Position numbers and translations under genes: made by a program
Notes under the pieces: generated by a model
What the model saw: only the letters and a program-made list of their open reading frames with translations
Databases searched by the model: none
Told to the model about the DNA's origin: nothing
Shown here: piece by piece, positions 8,715 to 17,758 of the stretch
How positions within the stretch are numbered: position 1 is the stretch's first letter
Layout of the letters: every line of letters begins with the position of its first letter
Assembly: GCA_965222175.1 (NCBI GenBank)
Contig: OZ244938.1
Span: 4,340,001-4,404,000 of the forward strand
Direction of reading: 5' to 3'
From: NORP240 sp965222175
Lineage (GTDB): Bacteria > Pseudomonadota > Gammaproteobacteria > Pseudomonadales > Pseudohongiellaceae
DNA length: 64,000 bases

Positions 8715-9398
8715 ATGCGCAGAATAGCAGACAATATTTCCGAAATTCGCGAACGAATCCACGCTTTTGAACAAAGGTACCAGCGGCCTGCTGATGCCGT
8801 GAAACTTCTGGCAGTCAGTAAAAAACAGCCGGAGACGCTGATTCGCGAGGCGTTTGCCGCCGGCCAGCGTGATTTCGGCGAAAACTACCTGCAGGAGGCA
8901 GAAGAAAAAATCACAGCCCTGGCCGACCTCGAGATCAACTGGCACTTCATAGGACCGATTCAGTCCAACAAAACCAGGTCCATTGCCCGGCTCTGTCAGT
9001 GGGTTCACAGCGTGGACCGACTGAAAATCGCCCGTCGCCTCAGTGAGCAGCGGGATCCGGCACTCCCACCACTGAACATCTGCATCCAAGTGAACCTGTC
9101 CGGCGAAGACAGTAAATCCGGCGTGGCGCCGTCGGCCACGGAGGAACTGTGCCGTCAGGTAGCCGCCCTGCCAAACCTGGCAGTGCGTGGACTGATGAGC
9201 ATTCCCGCGGCGGAAACCGATTTTCAGCGGCAGCGTGCGCAGTTTCAACGGCTGGCCACCCGGTTTTACCAGCTACAGGAATCTTTCCCACAGTTTGATA
9301 CCCTGTCCATGGGTATGAGTAACGACTACGAAGCGGCCATCTCCGAGGGATCGACCATGGTGCGACTCGGCACGGCCCTGTTTGGTCCCAGGATATAA
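8715..9398 (+). CDS. yggS: PLP homeostasis protein, YggS/PLPBP family
   Basis: A 227-residue single-domain PLP-binding TIM-barrel protein. LLAVSKKQP carries the PLP lysine, and FGENYLQEAEEK, WHFIGPIQSNKTR and SMGMSNDYEAAISEGSTMVRLG are family signatures. It buffers pyridoxal 5'-phosphate and affects amino-acid metabolism. It is divergent from pilT and upstream of proC, the order conserved in many gammaproteobacteria. Confidence 0.95.
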   Translation: MRRIADNISEIRERIHAFEQRYQRPADAVKLLAVSKKQPETLIREAFAAGQRDFGENYLQEAEEKITALADLEINWHFIGPIQSNKTRSIARLCQWVHSVDRLKIARRLSEQRDPALPPLNICIQVNLSGEDSKSGVAPSATEELCRQVAALPNLAVRGLMSIPAAETDFQRQRAQFQRLATRFYQLQESFPQFDTLSMGMSNDYEAAISEGSTMVRLGTALFGPRI

Positions 9399-9414
9399 CC
9401 CGTGTCCTCTGCTT

Positions 9415-9473
9415 GAGGAACCGCTGATTGATAATGGCAATACGCTGACTTCCCTGATTAATCAGAGGGTCCA
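9415..9473. repeat. Family A repeat, short degenerate copy
   Basis: GAGGAACCGCTGATTGATAA on the left and CTGATTAATCAGAGGGTCCA on the right form an imperfect palindrome of about 59 bp between yggS and proC. Confidence 0.65.
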
Positions 9474-9521
9474 TAGGTCTGCCAGTTAAGATAGAATATC
9501 GCTTTGTTTTTATCCTGCTGA

Positions 9522-10364
9522 GTGGCAATTCAAGTGAATTTGGAAACCAGTAAAATCGGCTTTATCGGCGCCGGCAACATGGCCAACAGCCTTATCCGCG
9601 GCCTGCTTGCCCGCGGCGCCTCTCCTGACAGCCTGATGGCAGCAGACATTGATTCGGACAAGCTGGCAGTACTGCGCGGCGAATGCGGCATAGCAACCGT
9701 CAACTCAAGAGACATCGCCACTACTGCTGACGTCGTGGTGCTGGCGGTAAAGCCCCAGGTGATGAAGGACGCCTGCAGGCAGCTGCAACCGGCACTGCAA
9801 GGCAGATCCTGCCTGGTCGTTTCCGTTGCCGCCGGGATAACCTGTGAGCACCTCCAGCGCTGGCTTGGCGACGGCACAGCACTGGTGAGATGCATGCCAA
9901 ATACACCGGCACTGGTGGGCCAGGGTGCTACGGCGCTGTATGCCAATTCCCGGGTGGACGCCGCCCAGCGAACCCTGGCAGAAAACATTTTGAGCGCCGT
10001 GGGCCTGGTTAGGTGGCTGGACAACGAGGAGGCCATGGACGCGGTCACAGCACTGTCGGGAAGTGGTCCCGCGTATTTTTTCCTGTTGATGGAAGCCATG
10101 CAGGACGTCGCCATTGACATGGGGCTGGATGTCGAGACAGCGCGGCAACTGACCTGTCAGACCGCACGCGGTGCCGCCGAGCTTGCCGCCAGCAGTACCG
10201 CCACAGCGGCTGAACTGAGGCGCCAGGTGACTTCACCTGGCGGTACCACCGAAATGGCCTTGCAGCAATTCGAAGCCGGCGGGCTGAGGAAGCTGGTGGC
10301 GAAAGCCCTGTTGGCCGCCCGGCAGCGGTCACGTGAGCTGGCGAAGGAATTTGGAAGCGACTAA
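9522..10364 (+). CDS. proC: Pyrroline-5-carboxylate reductase
   Basis: 280 residues, last step of proline synthesis, reducing pyrroline-5-carboxylate with NAD(P)H. The Rossmann motif IGFIGAGNMANSLIRG is near residue 11; VVVLAVKPQVMKD, RCMPNTPALVGQG and the C-terminal ALSGSGPAYFFLLMEAMQD...TSPGGTTEMAL are typical. The start is GTG at 9522; another GTG at 9534 would remove four residues. It lies in the yggS-proC-yggT series. Confidence 0.95.
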   Translation: MAIQVNLETSKIGFIGAGNMANSLIRGLLARGASPDSLMAADIDSDKLAVLRGECGIATVNSRDIATTADVVVLAVKPQVMKDACRQLQPALQGRSCLVVSVAAGITCEHLQRWLGDGTALVRCMPNTPALVGQGATALYANSRVDAAQRTLAENILSAVGLVRWLDNEEAMDAVTALSGSGPAYFFLLMEAMQDVAIDMGLDVETARQLTCQTARGAAELAASSTATAAELRRQVTSPGGTTEMALQQFEAGGLRKLVAKALLAARQRSRELAKEFGSD

Positions 10365-10388
10365 CCGGTAATTGTCTAAGGAAACATC

Positions 10389-10976
10389 ATGGAAATATTT
10401 GCAAACCTCGTCAGCACCCTGGGCGGGCTCTACCTGCTGGCAATACTGCTGCGATTTCTGTTGCAGATCGCGCGCGCCGATTTTTACAATCCGCTGACCC
10501 AGGCCGTGGTACGCATTACCGATCCCCTTGTCAGGGTTTTTCGCAGTTTCATTCCCGGCTATCGCGGCGTAGATTTTTCCAGCCTGGTGCTGGCCCTGGT
10601 CATCGAAGCCGTGCTGGTAACGGCATTGATCTTCCTGTACGGATTTCAAATGCCCGGCATCGGTTCCATTGTCACCTGGTCGCTGGCAGGCGTGATTTTT
10701 TTCATCATCAATATTTACTACTGGGCGATCATTGCTTCCATAATCATGTCGTTCGTCATGCTGTTTTCCGGCAACATGAACCCGCACCCTGCACTGCAAC
10801 TGATCTGGCAGCTTACCGAGCCGGTCATGGCCCCGGTGCGCAAGGTAATTCCACCCATGGGTGGACTGGACTTCTCACCTATTTTCATCTTTATCGGTAT
10901 CCAGCTGCTGCGACAGGTACTGCTGGAGGCGTTTCGTATCACCGAGTCCATCGCCCTGGTTGTCGTCGGCGTCTAG
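10389..10976 (+). CDS. yggT: YggT family membrane protein
   Basis: 195 residues with two YGGT repeats, each pairing hydrophobic helices with an amphipathic segment: FYNPLTQAVVRITDPLVRVFR in the first half, NPHPALQLIWQLTEPVMAPVRKVIPPMGGLDFSPI in the second. It is an inner-membrane protein of unclear role, sometimes linked to osmotic shock or cell-division zones. It follows proC by 24 bp after a clear AAGGAAA-type ribosome site. Confidence 0.93.
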   Translation: MEIFANLVSTLGGLYLLAILLRFLLQIARADFYNPLTQAVVRITDPLVRVFRSFIPGYRGVDFSSLVLALVIEAVLVTALIFLYGFQMPGIGSIVTWSLAGVIFFIINIYYWAIIASIIMSFVMLFSGNMNPHPALQLIWQLTEPVMAPVRKVIPPMGGLDFSPIFIFIGIQLLRQVLLEAFRITESIALVVVGV

Positions 10977-11067
10977 CGAGGGTGTCAGTGTTGTATTATC
11001 ACTGGCGGGGTGATGCACTGATCCTGTCCTTGCGCGTTCAACCGGGAGAAAAGGAAGATGGCTGCTA

Positions 11068-12258
11068 ATGCCTGATGTCATACCGGAAAATTCCGTCGGC
11101 CTGGTGAAACCGGAGGTTTACCATTTTGACGAACCTTTGACCCTGCGCAGTGGCAAGGTCCTGCCCGCTTATGACCTGGTGGTGGAGACTTATGGCCGGC
11201 TCAATGATCAGGGCAGCAATGCCATACTGATCTGTCATGCCCTGAGCGGTGATCATCACGCCGCCGGCTACCACGCCGAGTCGGACCGGAAACCGGGATG
11301 GTGGGAAGAATGTATCGGTCCTGGAAAACCCATCGATACCAATCTGTTCCACGTCGTCTGTCTCAATAACCTGGGCGGCTGCAGCGGCAGTACCGGCCCC
11401 CGGAGCATCAACCCGGCCACCGGCAGGTATTACGGACCGGATTTTCCAGTCATCACCGTTCGTGACTGGGTCAACAGCCAGGTACGGCTGGCCGATCGAC
11501 TGGGCATCCGTAAGTGGGCGGCGGTCATCGGTGGCAGTCTCGGCGGCATGCAGGTATTGCGCTGGGCGATCAGCTACCCTGAACGACTGGGGCATGCCAT
11601 TGCCATTGCCACGGCCCCGAAACTGTCGGCCCAGAATATTGCCTTCAACGAGGTGGCAAGGCAGTCGATAACCAGTGATCCGAATTTCCACGAGGGTCGC
11701 TACCTCGATTTCAACACGTCGCCGAAAAAGGGACTGATGCTGGCCAGGATGGTAGGCCATATCACCTACCTGTCGGAAGATGCCCTGCGCAGCAAGTTTG
11801 GTAAGGACACCGCTGAAATCGGCCCGGGGGGCAGTAATTTCGGTCGCGACCTGCGAACGGGCAAGCTCAGTTTCGGACTCAACATCGACTTTCAGGTGGA
11901 AAGCTACCTGCATTACCAGGGCGAGCGGTTCTCCGAGAATTTCGACGCCAACACCTACCTGTTGATGACCAAGGCGCTTGATTATTTTGACCCGTCGGTG
12001 GACTTTGACGGCGAGTTGAGCAGGGCCTTCGCCAACAGCGACTGCCGGTTCTTCCTGCTGTCGTTCAGCACCGACTGGCGCTTTCCGCCGGAGCGGTCCA
12101 GGGAACTCGTGGAAAACCTGTTGCAGGCCCGCCGCCAGGTAAGCTATATCGAAATCGATGCCGACCAGGGCCATGACGCCTTTCTGTTGCCCATACCGCG
12201 TTACATCGAGGCGTTCCGCCGCTACCTGCTGCGCGTTCACGAGGAGCTGTCCTCATGA
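11068..12258 (+). CDS. metX: Homoserine O-acyltransferase MetX
   Basis: 396 residues, alpha/beta hydrolase fold, activating homoserine for methionine synthesis. The nucleophile elbow is GGSLGGMQVLRWA (Ser near 151), with CHALSGDHHAAG upstream, and the late Asp/His pair appears as FSTDWRFPPERSRE and DQGHDAFLL. Whether acetyl- or succinyl-CoA is used cannot be told from motifs seen here. Its stop overlaps the metW start as ATGA, a translational coupling common for this pair. Confidence 0.94.
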   Translation: MPDVIPENSVGLVKPEVYHFDEPLTLRSGKVLPAYDLVVETYGRLNDQGSNAILICHALSGDHHAAGYHAESDRKPGWWEECIGPGKPIDTNLFHVVCLNNLGGCSGSTGPRSINPATGRYYGPDFPVITVRDWVNSQVRLADRLGIRKWAAVIGGSLGGMQVLRWAISYPERLGHAIAIATAPKLSAQNIAFNEVARQSITSDPNFHEGRYLDFNTSPKKGLMLARMVGHITYLSEDALRSKFGKDTAEIGPGGSNFGRDLRTGKLSFGLNIDFQVESYLHYQGERFSENFDANTYLLMTKALDYFDPSVDFDGELSRAFANSDCRFFLLSFSTDWRFPPERSRELVENLLQARRQVSYIEIDADQGHDAFLLPIPRYIEAFRRYLLRVHEELSS

Positions 12259-12854
12259 GGCCTGACCTGGAAATCATCCGCCACTGGATTGAGCCGGACA
12301 GCCGGATTCTTGACCTGGGATGCGGTGACGGAAACCTGCTGCAATACCTGAAGGAAACCAAGAACGTGTTTGATATCGGTCTCGAAATCGATGCGGACAA
12401 TATCAACGAGTGCCTGTCCAAGGGGGTTAATGTCATCGAGCAGGACATTGACAACGGCCTGGCCAACTTCCAGACAGACAGTTTCGACACCGTGTTGTTG
12501 ACCCAGACTCTGCAGGCATTGAGCAATCCGGACCTGCTGATCGAGGAAATGTTACGCATAGGCCGGAAGGGCATCGTGACCTTTCCCAATTTCGGCAACT
12601 GGAAATCACGTCTATACCTGTTTAATCGGGGCCGCATGCCGGTATCCAAGTTCATGCCCTACCAGTGGTATGACACGCCCAATATCCATTTCTGCACGGT
12701 GAAGGATTTCGACGTTCTGTGCGAAGAAAAAAATATCCGGGTACTTGCCCGCACCGTCGTGGACAACGAGCACCAGGGTAACTGGTACATGCGGGCCTGG
12801 CCGAATTTTCTCGGCGAGATAGCCATTTACCATCTGACCCGCGAGCCGGGTTAA
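12255..12854 (+). CDS. metW: Methionine biosynthesis protein MetW
   Basis: 199 residues, class I SAM-binding fold. ILDLGCGDGNLLQYL is motif I; VIEQDIDNGLANF and FDTVLLTQTLQALSNP follow. The C-terminal YDTPNIHFCTVKDF is MetW-specific. MetW works with MetX to stimulate homoserine acylation. It overlaps metX by 4 bp and precedes rdgB by 18 bp, so the four genes from metX to hemW are probably one transcript. Confidence 0.94.
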   Translation: MRPDLEIIRHWIEPDSRILDLGCGDGNLLQYLKETKNVFDIGLEIDADNINECLSKGVNVIEQDIDNGLANFQTDSFDTVLLTQTLQALSNPDLLIEEMLRIGRKGIVTFPNFGNWKSRLYLFNRGRMPVSKFMPYQWYDTPNIHFCTVKDFDVLCEEKNIRVLARTVVDNEHQGNWYMRAWPNFLGEIAIYHLTREPG

Positions 12855-12872
12855 TCAGCTTACGGAACAGGT

Positions 12873-13487
12873 ATGTCGATAACACCACAGAAAATCGTCC
12901 TGGCCAGCGGCAACCCGGGCAAGCTGCGCGAAATGCAACAGACCCTGGGAAGCAGTGACGTGGTATTCATTCCCCAGACCGAGCTCGATGTACCGGAAGC
13001 GGAGGAAACCGGCCTGAGTTTCGTGGAAAACGCCATCATCAAGGCAAGAAACGCCTGTGAGGCGACGGGACTGCCTGCCATCGCTGACGATTCGGGACTG
13101 GAAGTGGATGCCCTGAATGGCGAACCGGGCATATACTCGGCGCGCTACGCCGGGGACAGTTCCGCCTCGGCGGACAGTTCGAACAATGCCAGGTTGCTGA
13201 GGGAACTGGAGGGCGTACCGGATGCCCAACGCAGCGCCCGTTTCCAATGTGTGATTGTCTATATGCGCCATGCCAATGACCCCATGCCGCTGATCTGCCA
13301 GGGAACCTGGGAAGGACGTATTCTACCCGGGGAACGGGGCGTCAACGGCTTTGGTTATGACCCGCTGTTCTATGTTGAAGAACATGCCTGCGCTTCCGCC
13401 GAACTGGATCCTTCGGTTAAAAATAAACTGAGCCATCGCGGACAGGCGATCAGGCAGTTGCTGAAATGCTGGAACTCCCGCCGCTAA
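12873..13487 (+). CDS. rdgB: dITP/XTP pyrophosphatase
   Basis: 204 residues, Ham1 family, removing non-canonical purine triphosphates from the nucleotide pool. IVLASGNPGKLREM at the start binds the triphosphate; FVENAIIKARNA, ADDSGLEVDALNGEPGIYSARYAG and GFGYDPLFYV are the family blocks. Its last 22 bp overlap the hemW start, so translation is probably coupled. Confidence 0.96.
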   Translation: MSITPQKIVLASGNPGKLREMQQTLGSSDVVFIPQTELDVPEAEETGLSFVENAIIKARNACEATGLPAIADDSGLEVDALNGEPGIYSARYAGDSSASADSSNNARLLRELEGVPDAQRSARFQCVIVYMRHANDPMPLICQGTWEGRILPGERGVNGFGYDPLFYVEEHACASAELDPSVKNKLSHRGQAIRQLLKCWNSRR

Positions 13488-14608
13488 GCCTGTACGTTCA
13501 CGTTCCCTGGTGTGTCAGGAAGTGTCCCTATTGTGACTTCAATTCCCATGAAGCACCCCGGGGTAACCTGCCGGAACAGGAATATCTCGATGCCCTGCTG
13601 GCGGACCTGCACTGTGACCTGTCCTACGTTCAGGGCCGCAAGCTGCGGTCCATATTCATCGGTGGCGGTACACCCAGCCTGCTCAGCGCAGAATTTTATG
13701 GCAGGCTGCTGAACCAGGTTGAGCGCATGGTCGGTTTTGGCGAAGGGCTGGAATGCACCCTGGAAGCCAATCCCGGCACGGTGGAGGCGCAGCGGTTCGG
13801 TGATTTCAGGTCTGCCGGGATAAACCGGCTGTCACTTGGTATTCAGAGTTTCAACGACTCATTTCTTGCCTCGCTGGGACGTATCCATGATGGCGGTCAG
13901 GCGGTTGAGGCAATCGATGTCTGTCGTCAGGCGGGCTTTGACAATTTCAACCTGGATATCATGTATGCCCTGCCCGATCAGGACCCGGCCCAGGCCCTTG
14001 CCGACCTGGAACAGGCCCTGGACTTCGCACCGGCACACCTGTCCTGGTATCAATTGACGCTGGAACCGAATACGGCGTTCTACAGCAGCCCGCCGCGGCT
14101 GCCGGACGAGGACACCGTCGTCGCTATCATGGACCAGGGCCTGGCCGCCCTGCAGCGGGCCGGGTTACACCGCTACGAAACCTCGGCTTACGCCAGGCCC
14201 GGAAGACAATCGATTCACAACCGCAATTACTGGGAGTTTGGCGATTACATCGGCATAGGTGCCGGCGCCAGTGGCAAAGTGACGCTGCCAGCGGAAAACC
14301 GATTGATACGCACCCGGAAAGTCAGGCAACCGGCACACTACCTGTCCCGGTCCGGGTCTTATGTTGCCACCAGTGACACAATTGCCGCCGACAGTCTCGA
14401 CCTGGAGTTCATGATGAATGCCATGCGACTCCTTGACGGATTCGACCGGCAGCTTTATGAAGCCCGTACGGGCAGATCTTTCAGTGACATTCAAAAGGAG
14501 CTAGAATCACTGGAATTGAGCGGTTTCCTGCAAATCCAGGACTCGAGGATCCGGCCCACGTCCAGGGGAGTCCTTTTCACCAACAGCGTGCTGGAGCACT
14601 TTCTGTAA
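13466..14608 (+). CDS. hemW: Heme chaperone HemW (HemN-like radical SAM)
   Basis: 380 residues. The radical SAM cluster motif is CVRKCPYC (C-x3-C-x2-C) near residue 18, followed by FIGGGTPSLL, TLEANPGTVE, LSLGIQSFND and the HemW C-terminal domain. It lacks the extra N-terminal segment of true HemN coproporphyrinogen dehydrogenases; the family is thought to deliver heme. It starts inside rdgB. Confidence 0.93.
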   Translation: MLELPPLSLYVHVPWCVRKCPYCDFNSHEAPRGNLPEQEYLDALLADLHCDLSYVQGRKLRSIFIGGGTPSLLSAEFYGRLLNQVERMVGFGEGLECTLEANPGTVEAQRFGDFRSAGINRLSLGIQSFNDSFLASLGRIHDGGQAVEAIDVCRQAGFDNFNLDIMYALPDQDPAQALADLEQALDFAPAHLSWYQLTLEPNTAFYSSPPRLPDEDTVVAIMDQGLAALQRAGLHRYETSAYARPGRQSIHNRNYWEFGDYIGIGAGASGKVTLPAENRLIRTRKVRQPAHYLSRSGSYVATSDTIAADSLDLEFMMNAMRLLDGFDRQLYEARTGRSFSDIQKELESLELSGFLQIQDSRIRPTSRGVLFTNSVLEHFL

Positions 14609-14639
14609 TTCTTCCCGTTCATCGCGTAAAGAGCCGATC

Positions 14640-14990
14640 ATGGTGTATTCAGGCAAATTGTACAGTTTATCCTGTGAAGCCTGCCGCGCAGATTCGCAAC
14701 CGGTGGATCTGGACCTGGCAAAACAGTTGCTGTTGGAAATTCCCGAATGGGAACTGGTATCTCAGGACGGTGTTGATGTCCTGTCGCGACAGTTCAGTTT
14801 CGACAATTTCCGTGAAGCGTTCATGTTCGCCACCCGGGTAGCGGATATTGCCGAACAGGAAAACCACCATCCGCTGCTCCAGGTTGAGTGGGGCAGGGTC
14901 ACGGTCCGCTGGTGGACTCACCGCATTGACGGTTTACACATGAACGATTTCATCATGGCGGCCAGAACCGATCGACTCAGAATGCCCTGA
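14640..14990 (+). CDS. phhB: 4a-hydroxytetrahydrobiopterin dehydratase
   Basis: 116 residues, PCD/DCoH fold. The active-site block ENHHPLLQVEWGRVTVRWWTH contains the paired histidines, and IDGLHMNDFIMA closes the domain. It recycles the pterin cofactor after aromatic amino-acid hydroxylation. No phenylalanine hydroxylase gene is seen in the window, so its partner lies elsewhere or it has another role. Confidence 0.92.
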   Translation: MVYSGKLYSLSCEACRADSQPVDLDLAKQLLLEIPEWELVSQDGVDVLSRQFSFDNFREAFMFATRVADIAEQENHHPLLQVEWGRVTVRWWTHRIDGLHMNDFIMAARTDRLRMP

Positions 14991-15028
14991 TGTCCATCGA
15001 ATAAGCAACTTCTGAGTTTCGTATCAAC

Positions 15029-16204
15029 ATGTCCGGTAAAATTCCCGACTTCATCGACAACCTGGGCGAGCTGGTCAGTCGCGCCAGCGTCAGTTCGGCG
15101 AACCCGAAGTACGACATGAGTAATCGGGCAGTAATCGATTACCTGGCCGCCTGCTTTGAGGATCTTGGCTTTCGCTGTGAAATACTGGAATGCCCGTCAA
15201 CCACCGACAACAGGAAATACAATCTGGTGGCTACGCGGGGAACAGGTAATGGTGGCCTGGTCCTCTCCGGGCATACCGACACCGTGCCGCTGAACGAAGA
15301 ATTGTGGTCAGTCGATCCGTTCCGGGTAACGGCAAAGGAAAACCGGCTTTATGGCCTTGGCAGTACCGATATGAAAGGATTTTTCCCGGTGGTCATGGAA
15401 GCGATCAGGACTCTTGGTGACGTCGAATTCCAGGAACCGCTGATTATTCTGGCGACTGCCGATGAAGAAACCTCGATGCACGGTGCCCGGTCACTGGTGG
15501 AACAGGGTATTCCCAGGGGCAGGTATGCCATAATCGGTGAGCCCACCGGGCTGGTCCCGGTGCGGGCTCACAAGGGCATAATGATGGAATCCATCAGGCT
15601 GTTGGGCAGCAGCGGTCATTCCTCCGACCCTGCCCTGGGCAACAATGCCCTGGATGCCATGCACGCTGTCATTGGCGAACTGATGAACTGGCGCGAGGAA
15701 CTGCGACGGGATCATGCCAGCGACCTGTTCAAGATCGCCTACCCCACTTTAAACCTCGGCTGCATTCATGGTGGTGACAATCCCAATAGAATCTGTGGAC
15801 ACTGCGAACTGGAAATCGATATACGACTGACCCCGGGAATGGAGCTTGATCAGATCAGGGAAGAACTTGTCAGGCGTGTCAGTGGCGTTGTCGATCCCCT
15901 GGATATACAGTTTGAACTGGTTTCACTGTTTCCCGGCATTCCAGCCTTCATGGCGCAGAGCCACAGTGAGATCCTGCAGAAAGTCGAGGCGCTGACCGGC
16001 CAGACGGGTATCAGCGTAGCGTTCGGTACCGAGGCCCCACACCTGCAACAACTCGGCCTGGATACTATCGTGTTCGGACCGGGTAATATCGATCAGGCCC
16101 ATCAGCCGGATGAATACATGTCCCTGGATATGGTAAAACCCGGTATCGATTACCTCAGGCAGGTCATTGAAAGTGTCTGCCTGAAAAGCGGGATTCAGCG
16201 GTAG
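15029..16204 (+). CDS. argE: Acetylornithine deacetylase
   Basis: 391 residues, M20 metallopeptidase fold, releasing ornithine from N-acetylornithine. SGHTDTVPL carries the first metal His/Asp, GLGSTDMKGF the bridging Asp, and ATADEETSMHGA the catalytic Glu pair; the dimerisation lid is near residues 180-290. It precedes argA by 45 bp, which supports the arginine assignment over other M20 enzymes. Confidence 0.93.
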   Translation: MSGKIPDFIDNLGELVSRASVSSANPKYDMSNRAVIDYLAACFEDLGFRCEILECPSTTDNRKYNLVATRGTGNGGLVLSGHTDTVPLNEELWSVDPFRVTAKENRLYGLGSTDMKGFFPVVMEAIRTLGDVEFQEPLIILATADEETSMHGARSLVEQGIPRGRYAIIGEPTGLVPVRAHKGIMMESIRLLGSSGHSSDPALGNNALDAMHAVIGELMNWREELRRDHASDLFKIAYPTLNLGCIHGGDNPNRICGHCELEIDIRLTPGMELDQIREELVRRVSGVVDPLDIQFELVSLFPGIPAFMAQSHSEILQKVEALTGQTGISVAFGTEAPHLQQLGLDTIVFGPGNIDQAHQPDEYMSLDMVKPGIDYLRQVIESVCLKSGIQR

Positions 16205-16249
16205 ACTTACTCATTCAGGGAAAACGGGAGCGTCACTACGCTACGGGTC

Positions 16250-17575
16250 ATGAACAAGGATACTCAACACTATATTGAATGGTTTCGTTATTCCTCCGCG
16301 TACATCAATGCTCACCGCGGCAAGGTGTTCGTTATTCTGATCACCGGTGAGGCCCTGGCTGACGATAACTTTGCCAATATCGTCTATGACATCAGCCTGC
16401 TTAACAGTCTTGGCGTAAAACTTGTCCTGGTGCAGGGTGCAAGGCCGCAGATTACCCAGGCGCTGCGCAATGCCGGTATCGAACCCCGCTATCACCGTAA
16501 TCTGAGAATCACCGATCCAGCCAGCCTGGGGCCGGTCAAGGAGACCGTGGGCCGACTGAGTATTGACATCGAGGCACAGTTCTCACTTGGACTGGTCAAT
16601 TCACCCATGCATGGCGCCGACATCCGGCTTGCCCGCGGCAATTTCATCACGGCGCGACCCTACGGAATACACGACGGCATTGATTTCTGTAATACCGGAC
16701 TGGTGCGCAAGATCCAGGCAGAAGCGATTGAGCGACGCCTGGCCGCGGGCGAAATAGTGCTGCTGTCCAATCTTGGCTATTCCCCTACCGGCGAAGTGTT
16801 CAACCTGTCGGCGGAACAGGTGGCCATGGAAACGGCAAAGGCGCTGAATGCAGACAAACTGTTGCTGTTTATCCCGGGCCAGGGGGTTCTGGATGACAGC
16901 GGCGTGCTGATCAATTCCTTCAGCCCGGAAAGCGCCGAGGATTATCTGCGGAAGCATTCCGATTCGGAGGACGCTCAACAGAAAGTGACCAATGACGCGC
17001 TGAGCGCGGCAGTCAATGCCAGCCGGGCAGGAGTCAAGCGCGTACACCTGATCAGTCATCAACAGAACGGCGCCCTGCTCCAGGAACTGTTTACCCGCGA
17101 GGGCAATGGCTCGCTGGTGAGCGATGACAGCTTCGAGGAGTTGCGACCCGCCACGGAACAGGACGTGAGCGCGATTCTGGAGCTTATCAGGCCCATGGAA
17201 CAGGCCGGATTGCTGGTTCAGCGATCCCGGGAATTACTGGAAACGGAATTTGCCAATTTCCGCGTGGTGTCCCTCGAGGGTATGTTGATCGCGTGTGCCG
17301 CGCTGTACCCCATTGACGATGTCAGCGGTGAAATAGCCTGTATCGCCATCCACCCCGACTACCAGAAACGCGGCCTTGGGCGACGACTGCTTGGCAGCCT
17401 GGAAAAAGCCGCCCGTGACCACGGCATGAACCGGGCTTTTATCCTGACCACAGCTGCCGCTCACTGGTTTCTTGAAAACGGATTCCGCCTGGCGTCCATC
17501 GACGAATTGCCGGAATCCAGGAAACAGCTGTACAACTTCCAGCGGAATTCCAAAGTTCTGGTGAAAGATCTATGA
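16250..17575 (+). CDS. argA: Amino-acid N-acetyltransferase (N-acetylglutamate synthase)
   Basis: 441 residues, a fused amino-acid-kinase domain (about 1-290) and GNAT domain (about 295-441). VFVILITGEAL and LLSNLGYSPTGEVFNLSAEQVA are in the kinase-like part, and CIAIHPDYQKRGLGRRLL is the acetyl-CoA loop. It makes N-acetylglutamate, the first arginine intermediate, and is usually feedback-inhibited by arginine through the kinase-like domain. It is paired with argE. Confidence 0.95.
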   Translation: MNKDTQHYIEWFRYSSAYINAHRGKVFVILITGEALADDNFANIVYDISLLNSLGVKLVLVQGARPQITQALRNAGIEPRYHRNLRITDPASLGPVKETVGRLSIDIEAQFSLGLVNSPMHGADIRLARGNFITARPYGIHDGIDFCNTGLVRKIQAEAIERRLAAGEIVLLSNLGYSPTGEVFNLSAEQVAMETAKALNADKLLLFIPGQGVLDDSGVLINSFSPESAEDYLRKHSDSEDAQQKVTNDALSAAVNASRAGVKRVHLISHQQNGALLQELFTREGNGSLVSDDSFEELRPATEQDVSAILELIRPMEQAGLLVQRSRELLETEFANFRVVSLEGMLIACAALYPIDDVSGEIACIAIHPDYQKRGLGRRLLGSLEKAARDHGMNRAFILTTAAAHWFLENGFRLASIDELPESRKQLYNFQRNSKVLVKDL

Positions 17576-17604
17576 GTTGGCCTGCAGGCAGTCATCGCGA
17601 CTAT

Positions 17605-17684
17605 TAGGGACAACTAGGGACAACGATTAGGGACAACGACAATCGGCGTCAGAGCAAACACTGTATTTTGCTCTGACGCCGATT
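17605..17684. repeat. Tandem TAGGGACAAC units plus an 18-bp perfect hairpin
   Basis: TAGGGACAAC occurs at 17605, 17615 and 17628, followed by AATCGGCGTCAGAGCAAA (17641-17658) and its exact complement at 17667-17684 around an 8-base loop. This lies between the convergent argA and PEP-CTERM genes and may work as a two-way terminator. The GGGACA/GTCAGAGCAAA sequence is of a type I associate with RAYT-linked repeats; that link is from memory, not shown here. Confidence 0.7.
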
Positions 17685-17758
17685 ATCAATTTGAACCTGT
17701 TTAACTACCGACTGTCGCCGGCCTTCGGTTTTTCCTTACTGCTTATCAGCCTGGTTTA

